Assembly: GCA_903813345.2 (NCBI GenBank)
Contig: CAIIXF020000004.1
Coordinates: forward strand, 5,165,525 to 5,229,524
Source: Owenia fusiformis
Taxonomy: Eukaryota > Annelida > Polychaeta > Sabellida > Oweniidae
DNA length: 64,000 bases
Direction of reading: 5' to 3'
The position numbers were made by a program, and so were the translations under genes. This document shows, one piece after another, positions 32,450 through 41,732 of this stretch (within the stretch, counting starts at the first letter, position 1; each line of letters opens with the position of its first letter). Below the pieces are notes generated by a model. That model was not told the origin of the DNA. It made no database searches and saw nothing but the letters and a program-made list of their open reading frames with translations.

Positions 32450-33415
32450 ATGGCTAGAACGAAAACAACGAAGCGAAAATACCCTGAAGTAAACGTTGCA
32501 GAAATGGAAAATATAGATCCTGTGAGGTATCCTTGTCTCTATTGTGACAAAAGCTTTACGAGACGCACTTCCCTAAAAAGACACCTAATAGACCGTCAAG
32601 CGCATTGGATAACTGCTGGTGATTTCGCGGAGGCAATGGAATGCATCCAGGGTGGGGTCTGTGGATCTCAAATAATGGCCTGGAGACTAAGTAACCCGAT
32701 TATATCTCTTCCTTTGGCGACACTTAACCGCAAGAAGGAGTGCGCGATAAGCCTCCTAGATATGGAGGAGGAATGCGCACCGCATGTAGAAGAGGATGAT
32801 GGTGCATCTATGTCAAATGCGCCTGCAACTTCTCAACAATCTGAGTTGACAACTACAACATCCGCACCGATGGCGCCTGATACTTCTTCATTGGATAGCG
32901 TTCCGGATTGTAATGACCAGTTTGTACGCACAGCTTCCCATACGCCAGTGCCTGCACCAATTATAACTACTAGGCAACCCATACATGCGCCCAATTACAA
33001 CAGCAGGCCTAGCGTCATCCCAGAGCCTTCCAACCTAGAGCAAGTGACGGACACTATCATTGCAAAACAAACTCAGCCTAACAAAGCTATATTGATTGAT
33101 ATTAGCGCAAAGAGGCCTGCTCCTGCTGCCTCTCCAGCTGAGGGTGCACCAGCTAAGATCCGGCGCAGCCTCAGCACGGAAGCGCGCCCATCGACAGTAA
33201 GCCAGGAACCCTCTTTAGCACATCGCCGTCCAGGAAGTCTCGGTGACCCTGTTCCCCCAAAAGAATTTGAAGGCCAGCGTGTGTACCAATTTGGCGAACG
33301 AGTATCCATAGCGCCAAATCACTGGGAGTTGAAGCGCATGGAGGTGAAACTGGTATACTACGACCCAACCACTAGGAGGGAGCATGTAGATTCCCTAGTA
33401 TCGACAATGCGATAA
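32450..33415 (+). CDS. Accessory ORF E (321 aa), C2H2 zinc-finger protein
   Basis: Start at ATG 32,450, 37 nt after TATAAAAG. A basic N-terminus (ARTKTTKRKYPE) precedes one C2H2-like finger (YPCLYCDKSFTRRTSLKRH, with its last ligand probably the His of RQAHW about five residues on). A middle region of about 190 residues is Pro/Ser/Thr/Ala-rich and probably disordered. The final 50 residues (VYQFGERVSIAPNHWELK...VYYDPTTRREH) show a gap-free resemblance to the ORF B tail around AP..xEL and the Asp/Thr of FVDT. A nuclear DNA- or RNA-binding role is inferred from the finger. The ORF is intact and ends about 220 bp before the 3' LTR. Confidence 0.8.
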   Translation: MARTKTTKRKYPEVNVAEMENIDPVRYPCLYCDKSFTRRTSLKRHLIDRQAHWITAGDFAEAMECIQGGVCGSQIMAWRLSNPIISLPLATLNRKKECAISLLDMEEECAPHVEEDDGASMSNAPATSQQSELTTTTSAPMAPDTSSLDSVPDCNDQFVRTASHTPVPAPIITTRQPIHAPNYNSRPSVIPEPSNLEQVTDTIIAKQTQPNKAILIDISAKRPAPAASPAEGAPAKIRRSLSTEARPSTVSQEPSLAHRRPGSLGDPVPPKEFEGQRVYQFGERVSIAPNHWELKRMEVKLVYYDPTTRREHVDSLVSTMR

Positions 33416-33638
33416 CAATTTCTCATAAAAACTTTATTGAACATTTTAATATCAACATGACACCAAGGATTATTTCAACATTATTCAATCGAACATTTAA
33501 ACAACTGGTCGTACGAGTCCAGCATAAACACTTATTTTGACATTTTTGGGATGTGCCATATCCCAACTCTTATATTAGCTAAACAGTACCTTTAATGACA
33601 TTTTCCAACGGGACGTTTGGAATTTAAGTGGAGGGTGG
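33416..33638 (+). other. 3' untranslated end of the LTR element with polypurine tract
   Basis: Non-coding. AAGTGGAGGGTGG at 33,626-33,638 directly abuts the 3' LTR and is a suitable plus-strand primer. No AATAAA lies between ORF E and the LTR, so transcripts of all accessory ORFs probably end at the LTR signal (34,120). Confidence 0.75.
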
Positions 33639-34566
33639 TGTAAGAAAATGCGTATATTTTCTTCTATATATTTCTTACTTCCTGTTTATATTGAACACTT
33701 CCTGGTTACCCAGTCACATTTCTGAGAAATTGCATCATTTTCTAATTATTCATCATGTAAATGTATAGTATAGTTTAAGTATATAAGCGTAAATGTAACT
33801 CATTAAAGTAGAAAGGTTAGCTATTCCAGCGCCTTTGATTGGTCACAGAAAGTCGGTGCAGCACATATGCTAATTAGGTAACGCTTTAAAAGCGCGAGCA
33901 TAATGCACCAACTTCACTTTGGTCACTTCGGTCAGTAGCGTGAAGCTACACACTTACTTTGTATTGTGGCGGGAGGTCACATTAAGTCATTTTGGTCAGT
34001 GGCATGAGGCCACACAGTACATACCTTGATTTTGTTTCATGGCAAGAGTCATGTACTAATATGTTACAGTGTTAATGAGATGCTACGGTGTCCCCGAAAT
34101 TAAATATTTGGAGTTATTGAATAAATTATATAGAACTTTATACCAGTGTTTGGACTCAATCAATATATGCACCAAAGGGTAAGAGAGTAGTGCAATACTA
34201 TAAATGTGCCCAATAGTCAACATTAACTAACTTGAAGCTGCGAGACTAATTGACGAGCCATTGCACCGCAAAACTCTACACCACAAACTATTGCACCGCA
34301 AACCTCTGCACCGCAAATTGTCTGCACCAAAACTATCTGCACCGCAAAAGTTCTGTAACACCATCCTTAATTAAATAATCAGTCCATAGGACACCAAAGC
34401 GAGATATTCTATGTTGCTGTACCCGAGTTCCGTCACCATCCTCGCACACGTCCCCACCATAAATATAAATTCGTATAACTATTCCCCCCTCCCTTAAATA
34501 TGCCTGACGCTACCAACCGCCACTGATAAGGGATAATAACAACAACTATCGCGGGAAAACGTTACA
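33639..34566 (+). repeat. 3' LTR
   Basis: 928 bp, matching the 5' LTR with about four substitutions (for example cttaccttaat versus cataccttgat, gctacag versus gctacgg, ctacaaa versus ctaccaa) and lacking one 14-bp segment. AATAAA lies at 34,120-34,125. Followed by the target duplicate CATG. Confidence 0.95.
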
Positions 34567-34617
34567 CATGTATAATGCTGCGCATTCTGGAGCATGTTAT
34601 TTCATGATGTTGAATAT

Positions 34618-35154
34618 CACTGGTGATCCACTCGATTACGCTGGTTACCAAAACGGTTCGTTTTGGTAACAAAATGTCGGAACATCCGGAAGATACGATT
34701 TTTCTCGTTTCCTTATTTTACACGTTGTAGGCAGAATTCCCACGACATTTTTTAACACAAACGTGTATCAGTATCCTATGTTTAAAAAAGTGTACATACT
34801 TGCGAACAAATAGTTCAGAAGACAACAGAATCGTCGATTTACTTCGTCACTTAAGTTACATAAACGGTTTGGGTTAAAAGTGCAGATCTTAACTGTTTTT
34901 CGAAAAACCGTTTATGTAACTTAAGTGAGGAAGTAAATCGACGATTCTGTTGCCATCTGAGCTATTTTTTCGCAAACATGTATATTTTCTAAAACATATG
35001 ATACTGATGTACGTTGTGAGAAAAAACGTCGTGGGGATTCTGCCTACAACGCGTGAAATAAGGAAAAAAGAAAAATCGTGCCTTCGACGTTCCGACATTT
35101 TGTTACCAAAACGGTTCGTTTTGGTAACCAGCGTAATCGAGTGGATCACCAGTG
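34618..35154. mobile_element. Palindromic foldback MITE, 537 bp
   Basis: Nearly the whole element is one inverted repeat: the left end CACTGGTGATCCACTCG is mirrored by the right end CGAGTGGATCACCAGTG, with arms running to a centre near 34,880. It is flanked by the 5-bp duplication AATAT (34,613-34,617 and 35,155-35,159). A second, nested palindrome (GTTACCAAAACG/CGTTTTGGTAAC) sits in each arm. No ORF of its own. Its superfamily is uncertain. Confidence 0.9.
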
Positions 35155-35159
35155 AATAT

Positions 35160-35599
35160 GTCACAATTCTCTTGCCAGTGGTCAAGATACTGAGATATAT
35201 ATAGATTTTTCATTGTCTCAAGTTCTGTATTTATTTATTCATCTATTAATAATATCAGTGATAAACAAGATACTTTAATTACTTGGTACACATGCCATAT
35301 TCATGTTAGCTACCAACCTTTATAAGATTGTATTTTTCTCCTTGTGACCATTTTTGAATTATTTTTTACAACAAGCTTAATCCAAGGGACTTCATCATTT
35401 CTGTATCTCTGGAGATGATGGAGCAGAAAATGTGCACCCCATGATGACATGAATGAGAGTAGATTTCATGTGAAGTTACCATATTAAGACACACTCTTTT
35501 GTTGTTCAGGATTTGATAGTTGTTTTAGATCCAAATTTTATTGCTGTGGCGCTTCTTTTATATTTGTAGAGTAGAAGACTGTAGGTGCATCCTATAGAG
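35160..35599. other. AT-rich stretch without genes
   Basis: No coding sequence or recognised repeat. Confidence 0.5.
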
Positions 35600-36313
35600 C
35601 CATGGCCAGGCCGATTGACAAGGAGTGATAGAAAAGTGATTCAATCATGTTGTGTCTTAAAAATAAGAAGCCATTTTCCAGCCCCTAATGGACGATATGT
35701 TGGTTTTTTATCAAATGAAGCTGGACCACCAGTCTATCCTATGGTCTATCCTTAGTCTATCCTAAGAAGCCATTTTCCAGCACCTAATGGAAGATATGTT
35801 GGTTTTTATCAAATGAAGCTGGACCACCAGTCTATCCTATGGACCCATGGCTGGTTGACAAGGAGTGATAGAAAAGTGATTCAATCATGTTGTGTCTTAA
35901 AAATAAGAAGCCATTTTCCAGCACCTAATGGAAGATATGTTGGTTTTTTATCAAATGAAGCTGGACCACCAGTCTATCCTATTGATCCATGGCTGGTTGA
36001 CAAGGAGTGATACAAGTGATTCAATCATGTTGTGTCTTAAAAATAAGAAGCCATTTCCCAGCACCTAATGGAAGAGATGTTGGTTTTTAATCAAATGAAG
36101 CTGGACCACCAGTCTATCATATGGATCCATGGCTGGTTGACAAGGAGTGATAGAAGTGATTCTATCATGATGTGGCTTAAAAATAAGAAGCCATTTTCCA
36201 GCACCTAATGAACGATATGTTGGTTTTTTATCAAATGAAGCTGGACCACCAGTCTATCCTATGGATCCATGGCTGGTTAACAAGGAGTGATAGAAAAGTG
36301 ATTAGATCATGTT
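35600..36313. repeat. ~142-bp tandem array, left part
   Basis: Units share gaagccattttccagc (starts 35,667, 35,765, 35,908, 36,046, 36,187), atgttggttttttatcaaat and gctggaccaccagtctatc. Spacing is 138-143 bp except for one 98-bp short unit. The array is interrupted by the transposon at 36,314 and resumes at 39,064. Confidence 0.92.
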
Positions 36314-36399
36314 CACCCCGGGTGATCAATATCCTGTGTTCAGAATTTCGTTCCAGCAAGTCAGTGACCCGAGTTGTGTTTTACTGAATCCCGACAAAT

Positions 36400-36467
36400 A
36401 TGGCGGCTAATTTGACAACAGACGATGTTGATGTCGACAATTATTCAAAACTTTCTAACAGCATAAG
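36400..36467 (+). CDS. Exon 1 of transposon-borne C2H2 zinc-finger gene
   Basis: ATG 36,400 lies within the terminal inverted repeat. 22 codons (MAANLTTDDVDVDNYSKLSN and on) end at donor AAG|GTAAGA with two bases of a codon left over. The first base of the exon at 37,409 completes it as Ser. The peptide is acidic. Confidence 0.65.
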
Positions 36468-37408
36468 GTAAGACTGAATATAGAGTGGCACATTCGGTGC
36501 CTAAATATGTTTGCAACATTTTCTTAGTTGTTTATCCATATGCGTTGGGTATTACTGCTAATCGAAGCATAAGTAAACGTGACCTCATTCTCAACGCTCG
36601 CTGGAAAGTATGTCACCGAGTATTTTTGACCTTCTGTTAGTTAATGAGATAAACTGTTATCATGGTATAATTGCTGGGTAGACGTTCAAAGTATGTACCA
36701 ACTCGTGCTTCCAGTGAATGTAAACCATTTCTTTGCATAAGCGTCCTAGAAGGCATAATAAGATATATTCCATAGTACCGAATAGGAATCGCCAGTGTAT
36801 CGACGCACTTCATGGATAAATGCTTATAGACTATTGAATCATAATGAACAAAAGCAGTGTATACTCACGTGTGATATCTTAATCTATCAAAAATAAGAAT
36901 TGAATGCATTTGATAATATTGAAAATTAGATCTAGACTGCCGAAAGATCTGCCAGATTACGCATGTGGTGTCAAGGTCAGTGTCACTACAGTAAACAATG
37001 AGTATTCTACTAGTATGAGTCTCAGTGTTGTCAGTTGTCACCACCCAAAATATTGTTTTGTTCTGAACCTAAGGGAGCATATCAAAAGATCAATGTCGGA
37101 ATATTAACTGTATTTGCATAGTTAGGGAGGGAGGGGGTTAATAACCTCAAAAGTTATCTTACAAACATTGAATATTTTTTATTATAATATATAGTATGAC
37201 CAACAAAATCAACATTTCTCAAATACAGTTATGAGGGGGAGGGAGGGGGGTCACAGATTAACTGTGCAAATACAGTTAATAATCCTACATTGAACTTTTG
37301 ATATGCTAATTGTCTTTGTATGTGTAAGTGTGTCACGTTTCACTATAAATAACTGGATGTAGGGCCAATTTTTAAATAATATAAGCATATAAACCTTTTA
37401 TTTTTCAG

Positions 37409-37876
37409 TGTTACTGCAGAAAATGATAGTGATACTGGCACTGACAACCCAGATATCATAGATGAACTTGATCTGTCGATGGGGGCACTGAATATATCGG
37501 GAGTTGGCCACTTGTCCGATTCCTCAGATAATGATGCTCCAGATGATAATGATGTTCCTTCAATACCTACCGCTCCTGACGAACATTCGACTCCTGATCC
37601 TACACCAAGTACTAGAAGGGATAAATTTCACAAATGTAAAAAATTTGAGAAAGTATTTGCCTATAAATATAATCTCAGAAGACACGATAAAGTACACACT
37701 GGAAATTTAATGAAGTGTGATTTGTGTGAAAAAACTTTTCAAGACACTTATGAGTTGAAACGACACAAAACTTCGAAACACCAAGGCGTTCGTTTCAAGT
37801 GTTATGAATGTGAAAAGGAATATATGTCTAAAAACGCCCTAGCAAGACACATTGACATACACAGAGATGGATATAG
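37409..37876 (+). CDS. Exon 2 of transposon-borne C2H2 zinc-finger gene
   Basis: Acceptor TATTTTTCAG precedes 37,409, and donor ATAG|GTAAGT follows 37,876. The 468 bases encode an acidic, Asp/Ser/Pro-rich region and then three C2H2 units: CKKFEKVFAYKYNLRRHDKVH (second Cys replaced by Phe, so probably non-functional), CDLCEKTFQDTYELKRH with a second His at the KH of SKHQ, and CYECEKEYMSKNALARHIDIH. The frame joins exon 1 precisely. Downstream exons were not found before the opposite end of the transposon. Likely a DNA-binding protein of the element; transposase identity cannot be claimed. Confidence 0.72.
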
Positions 37877-38051
37877 GTAAGTTCTTTTATGTTCACATAC
37901 TGATCCAACCCAAGGTTAGGTTTTATACTTATCCCACCCAAAAGGAGGTGAAACACCAGATTATAAATGTCACATAAAGGCGATGGTCACACCAGGCTTT
38001 CACGATAGCATTGCTAAGGTAATGGCAGGATCCATGCATAATTTATTAAAT

Positions 38052-38350
38052 CAGGCCCGCAGATAGGAGGGGGGGGCCCTGGTCAGAAATTCTCTCAAAA
38101 ACTTGCAGTTTTTCACCATTCTGAGCACTTTTCACATGATTTTTTGCCAAAACAACAGATGCCAGCCAGATCATACTTATAGTAGAAGGCTAGTCTCAAA
38201 TAAACCTCAAATTGAGGTATTATCATTGAGATACTGATATACTATACATATGATCGTGCTATCAAAACTGTCAAACCCCCCCCCCCCCTTGGCAAAAACT
38301 CCACCCTTGGTAAAACCGCTCCCCAATGGTGAATCCTGGATACGGGCCTG
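38052..38350. mobile_element. hAT-like MITE nested in the transposon
   Basis: Termini CAGGCCCG and CGGGCCTG are perfect inverses, with G- and C-runs just inside (38,067-38,078 and 38,276-38,290), flanked by TAAAT on both sides (38,047-38,051 and 38,351-38,355). CAGG-type termini are hAT-like, although a hAT would normally duplicate 8 bp. No ORF. Confidence 0.55.
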
Positions 38351-38492
38351 TAAATGGTCATCGTGGTTGTACCAGACAGCAATGCAATGTTTTGATTTGC
38401 ACACATTTTTTATTTTTAAAAATCTAATTGAGAGCATCCTAATCATGTGAAAAGTTCAATTTTTTTTGAATAGTTATATTCCTTCTATAAAG

Positions 38493-38519
38493 TGTGTACA
38501 CTTTTTGGGACACCCTGTA
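38493..38519. mobile_element. Isolated mariner-like terminus
   Basis: GTACACTTTTTGGGACACCCTGTA is the typical inverted-repeat end of Tc1/mariner elements. The partner end was not found, so this is a fragment. Confidence 0.5.
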
Positions 38520-38842
38520 TTCGCAGTTCAATGCCAATGTGGAAATCAATATACAGGGAAATTCGATCTTGAATTTGTAAAATAATAACAAGAAAGGTAG
38601 CACCAAATTAGCTTGATGTATTCATGAATGGATTCTCAAAAGTATACAAAATATATATAATCTTATTCTGTAGCTTCGGGACAATGACGATTCCTATTCG
38701 GTAGAATGGAATATATCTTTCAACGACTTCTATGACACTTATGAAAGGAAATAGCTTGGATTCAAACATAACACAAGGTGAGACATACTAATAAGGTATA
38801 CTTTACAGTTATACAATGCTCAGAGTATCCATCATTACTTAC

Positions 38843-38971
38843 AGAAGGCAAAGAACGACTCGCTGATATCGTTTTCTGCGAGCTTTTCGAATTGGGTCAT
38901 GTTGGTTTCATGCTTGATTTGTTTGACACATTTTCGTCACCTGGCTCGTCCAGTGGCGAACGAGACGCCAT
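38843..38971 (-). pseudogene. Possible convergent first exon at the right transposon end
   Basis: On the minus strand ATG 38,971, inside the right terminal repeat, opens MASRSPLDEPGDENVSNK, runs into TGA after 24 codons, and a donor GTAAGT follows at 38,842. In the next frame the distal half reads FEKLAENDISESFFAF, suggesting a frameshift. If real, the element carries two genes facing each other, each started from its terminal repeat. Confidence 0.35.
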
Positions 38972-39063
38972 ATTTATCGGGATTCAGTAAAAACACAACT
39001 TGGGTCACTGACTTGCTGGAACGAAATTCTGAATACAGGATATTGATTACCCGGGGTGATGTT

Positions 39064-39290
39064 GTCTTAAAAGTAAGAAGCCATTTCCCAGCACCTAATG
39101 GACCATATGTTGTTTTTTTATCAAATGAAGCTGGACCGCCAGTTCATCCTATGCAGCATGGCCAGTTGACAAGGAGTGGGAGAAAAGTGATTTCATCATG
39201 TTGTGTCTTAAAAAGAAGAAGCTGTTTTCTAGCATCCAACTGACAATATGTTGGTTTTTTACCAAGTGTGGCTGAACTTTAATAACTAAT
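39064..39290. repeat. ~142-bp tandem array, right part
   Basis: Resumes the array seen at 35,600-36,313: gaagccatttcccagcacct at 39,077 and gaagctgttttctagc at 39,219, separated by 142 bp. Confidence 0.85.
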
Positions 39291-41383
39291 TAATTCTTGT
39301 ATTAGTTAAACATTTAATCATACTTATAGTGCTTTTTAGCTTACATGGCACGAGTTCTTCTAATCTTCCACTTTCTTTTACTAAACCTGATGCTCCCAGA
39401 TAACTTTATTGTTGCTGTTTAAAAATCTATCATTTTCTAAATAAATGGCTAGACAAAGGCACCCTTTTTCACTCACCATACGCCTACCTATGATGGGACA
39501 AGACTGAATAATTTAATTCTTTCTAATGTGCAATTTTGATGACCATTCTCCTACAAGATGACGTTTATGAAATGAGAAAGTTTCTATGGATAGAAAGAAA
39601 TTTAAAGATTGATAAAGAATATACCTTCATCCTTAATGGAAACATCATTACAGATGGTAAGATAGAGATTTGAAAATGTAAAATAAAATAAAAACTATGC
39701 CATCATAGTATTCATGTATATGAGACAACCCGTCACATGGACTTGTAATTTGGGGATGTTCATGTTCACTGTTCCGGTTGTCAAATTAGTTTTATATACT
39801 TTTATACCAGTGTTTTAGGTTCATTGTTTAATTAGTTAAATACTCATGTTTATATCACTTCAGGTGTTCGGAAATAACTTCCGGTCCGTAATTTGCAGTA
39901 GTTAGGTTTTTATTACTTGTTAAAACCAAGTAATATATTTGTTTCCGGACGCTTTATGTTAGCCTTTAAACATATTCCAATTTTTTGGACTGTGTTCTGT
40001 ATAAATTATTTCCGCGATTTTGATTGGCTAAGGATACCTCCTGTATTCTTGGCAGATTCTACATCAGATTTTACGGAAAGACGTGCTTTACTTGCTGCGG
40101 ATATTCTATGCTTTATAAGCTTGCTTTATATCACTCTATAGCGGTCAATTTTGGTACAGTTCGTACATAAACGACTCTAAACTTGAAGGCTTCTCGCCGA
40201 TATTTTCTTAGACTTGCGTACTTCTCGTATTTGTTGTCAACGTTTCACTTCGATTATCACTTTACATACGCTTGTCATCTCAGTTCAATGTATTCAGTTG
40301 CTTATTTAGTCTGTCTGTATTCATTTTAACTACGTCACGTTTGCTCGTATTACAGTCATACTCTTGAGTTTTGTTGCACATTAATTTCTCGGGAGCACAT
40401 GTATCGTGACCTACTTTCAAACATTTAATTGAATTCCAGCATGGTTTAGACAGATCGTCGTTTCTACCTTTCTTAGTAACTTTCAACTTCTTTTAAGACC
40501 TCAGTCCGCTAGTTTAGTACATTATTTACGAGTTATACTTACTATTGAGTTCGATTTGACCTCTTATTATTGAACATTTGGTGATCAAACCTTGCTTTGT
40601 TTGTATCATCGTCACATGTATTTACTGTTTACATTTGTTTATTGTACTTCGTGCATGCTACTTTCCTCATATTAACGTGGATTAACTGTCCATAACGTTG
40701 GCTATCGGGAGCGATTTAAGCCCCTTTCGGCGATCCTTTTACAGGGAGTTTTTACAGTGACCTAGTTTAATACTCTGTATGTTTCCTGGTGTCCTACTGA
40801 CCTAGTGACACAGGTAGTTTTACAGTGACCTAGTTCACTACTTTACATATTTTCCTGGCGATCTACTGACCTAGTGACCAAGTTACGAATTATAACTTTT
40901 CTTTCTTTTGACCCACTTACCAAATTTAACCGAATTTCTTTATACTGTTGTATTTGACCTACTTAAAAACACGTGGTCCGTGACCCACTGACCCAGTTTC
41001 ATAATTTAGGGCAGACATTTTCCAGCTTTCATCTGGGAAGCACATGTTGTACCTTACATTTACATGCATTGACATTTAGCCGCAATAGGCATAATAAATA
41101 GATACTGTACATATTATACATATAAGTTCCTGTTGTATTGTGTTGCCAGTTGAGATTAATAGGGCTGTGTTTCCATAAACCCTAGGGTTACTTCATATAC
41201 AATGGATTCTGTGCCCTGATTCTCATTGAGAGTAGATTTTGAAACTTATAAATAACTTTGTATGATTTCAAGGTTAAAATTCATTTACCTTGATAAGTCA
41301 ACTTAACAATGTAAATTTTTATATTGAAATGACAAAAATATGACAATTCAGCAAAATACCACACAGGTTAAGACTTCACTTAC
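39291..41383. other. Long non-coding stretch
   Basis: No convincing gene. It includes a local duplication around 40,750-40,880 (tttacagtgacctagttYA, tttcctggYg and ctactgacctagtgac each twice). A 74-residue open frame at 39,917-40,141 looks hydrophobic but has no support from splice sites or repeats of known proteins. Confidence 0.45.
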
Positions 41384-41447
41384 CTTCAATGGAGCATATG
41401 AGTAATGAGACTTGATTCGGCAATTTCTTTATATCTGGTATAATAAT
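41384..41447 (-). CDS. Candidate internal exon, minus strand
   Basis: On the minus strand CTGTGTTTTCCAG precedes a 64-base open segment (IIIPDIKKLPNQVSLLICSIE) that ends at GAAG|GTAAGTG. Acceptor and donor are both close to consensus. No neighbouring exon was identified on this strand, so the gene is unknown; a chance pair of sites is possible. Confidence 0.35.
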
Positions 41448-41614
41448 CTGGAAAACACAGAGAAGCAACGTGAGCCATAAAGCAAGAACTTAACAAAGCG
41501 CAGGGAGAGTGGATTGCTAGTTACAATTTTACATAATGTGTAATCCTCTAGGTCAAGAATTTGTCTTAAACATCATTCCACTAGCATCACTTACCTTCTC
41601 CTGCATCAATGCAG

Positions 41615-41732
41615 ATGGAAGTATACAAATGATGATTCTAAGTATACAAAAAATGATGACTCAACCTATGCAAATGATGATTCTACATATGCAAATGATG
41701 GGGCAATTGATAAGGAGTTGACCTATATTTGA
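41615..41732 (+). CDS. Candidate last exon with repeated Tyr-x-Asn motifs
   Basis: After a pyrimidine-rich acceptor (CTTCTCCTGCATCAATGCAG) the plus strand reads, in one frame, WKYTNDDSKYTKNDDST, then YANDDST, YANDGAIDKELTYI and a TGA stop at 41,730. The seven- to ten-residue repeats keep Tyr, Asn and Asp. Y-x-N is the consensus docking site for Grb2-type SH2 domains, so this resembles the cytoplasmic tail of a receptor. Upstream exons were not recognised, and the repeated DNA (atgatgattcta, atgcaaatgatg) could also explain the pattern. Confidence 0.35.

Larger units (their letters stand above)
25325..34566 (+). mobile_element. Ty3/gypsy-type LTR retrotransposon carrying five accessory ORFs
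   Basis: Two LTRs (25,325-26,266 and 33,639-34,566) begin TGTAAGAAAATG and end AACGTTACA, and are flanked by the 4-bp duplication CATG (25,321-25,324 and 34,567-34,570). Next to the 5' LTR is a primer-binding-like site; a polypurine tract precedes the 3' LTR. Between them, in order, are reverse transcriptase, RNase H, a truncated integrase, 1.7 kb without ORFs, and ORFs A to E, all on the plus strand. Gag and protease are absent. LTR divergence (about four substitutions in 928 bp plus one 14-bp indel) indicates a young insertion. With a broken pol, the copy must have been mobilised by another element's proteins or damaged very recently. Confidence 0.95.
36314..39058. mobile_element. 2,745-bp DNA transposon of unassigned family with long terminal inverted repeats
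   Basis: Termini of about 91 bp are inverted copies with roughly five differences (left CACCCCGGGTGATCAATATC, right ...GATTACCCGGGGTG), flanked by the exact 5-bp duplication ATGTT (36,309-36,313 and 39,059-39,063). The insertion splits a 142-bp tandem array. Each terminal repeat ends in AAATATGGCG, so a start codon lies at both ends pointing inward. The left one opens a zinc-finger gene. No DDE transposase was recognised. Five-base duplications occur in Transib but the GC target and termini do not fit, so the family is left open. Confidence 0.88.

Noticed and set aside
32429-33415. ORF E as a Gag protein
   Set aside because: Its single finger is C2H2 rather than a CCHC knuckle, there is no capsid-like region, and it lies 3' of pol.
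30248-33415. ORFs A-E as an envelope gene split by mutation
   Set aside because: Separate starts, TATA boxes and stop codons, paralogy between members, and no membrane or signal segments argue against a single broken env.
35813-36010. 65-codon frame in the 142-bp array
   Set aside because: Tandem-repeat reading; the period is not a multiple of three and neighbouring units do not stay open.
39917-40141. 74-codon hydrophobic frame
   Set aside because: No splice sites, homology or neighbouring coding signal; compatible with chance in AT-rich DNA.
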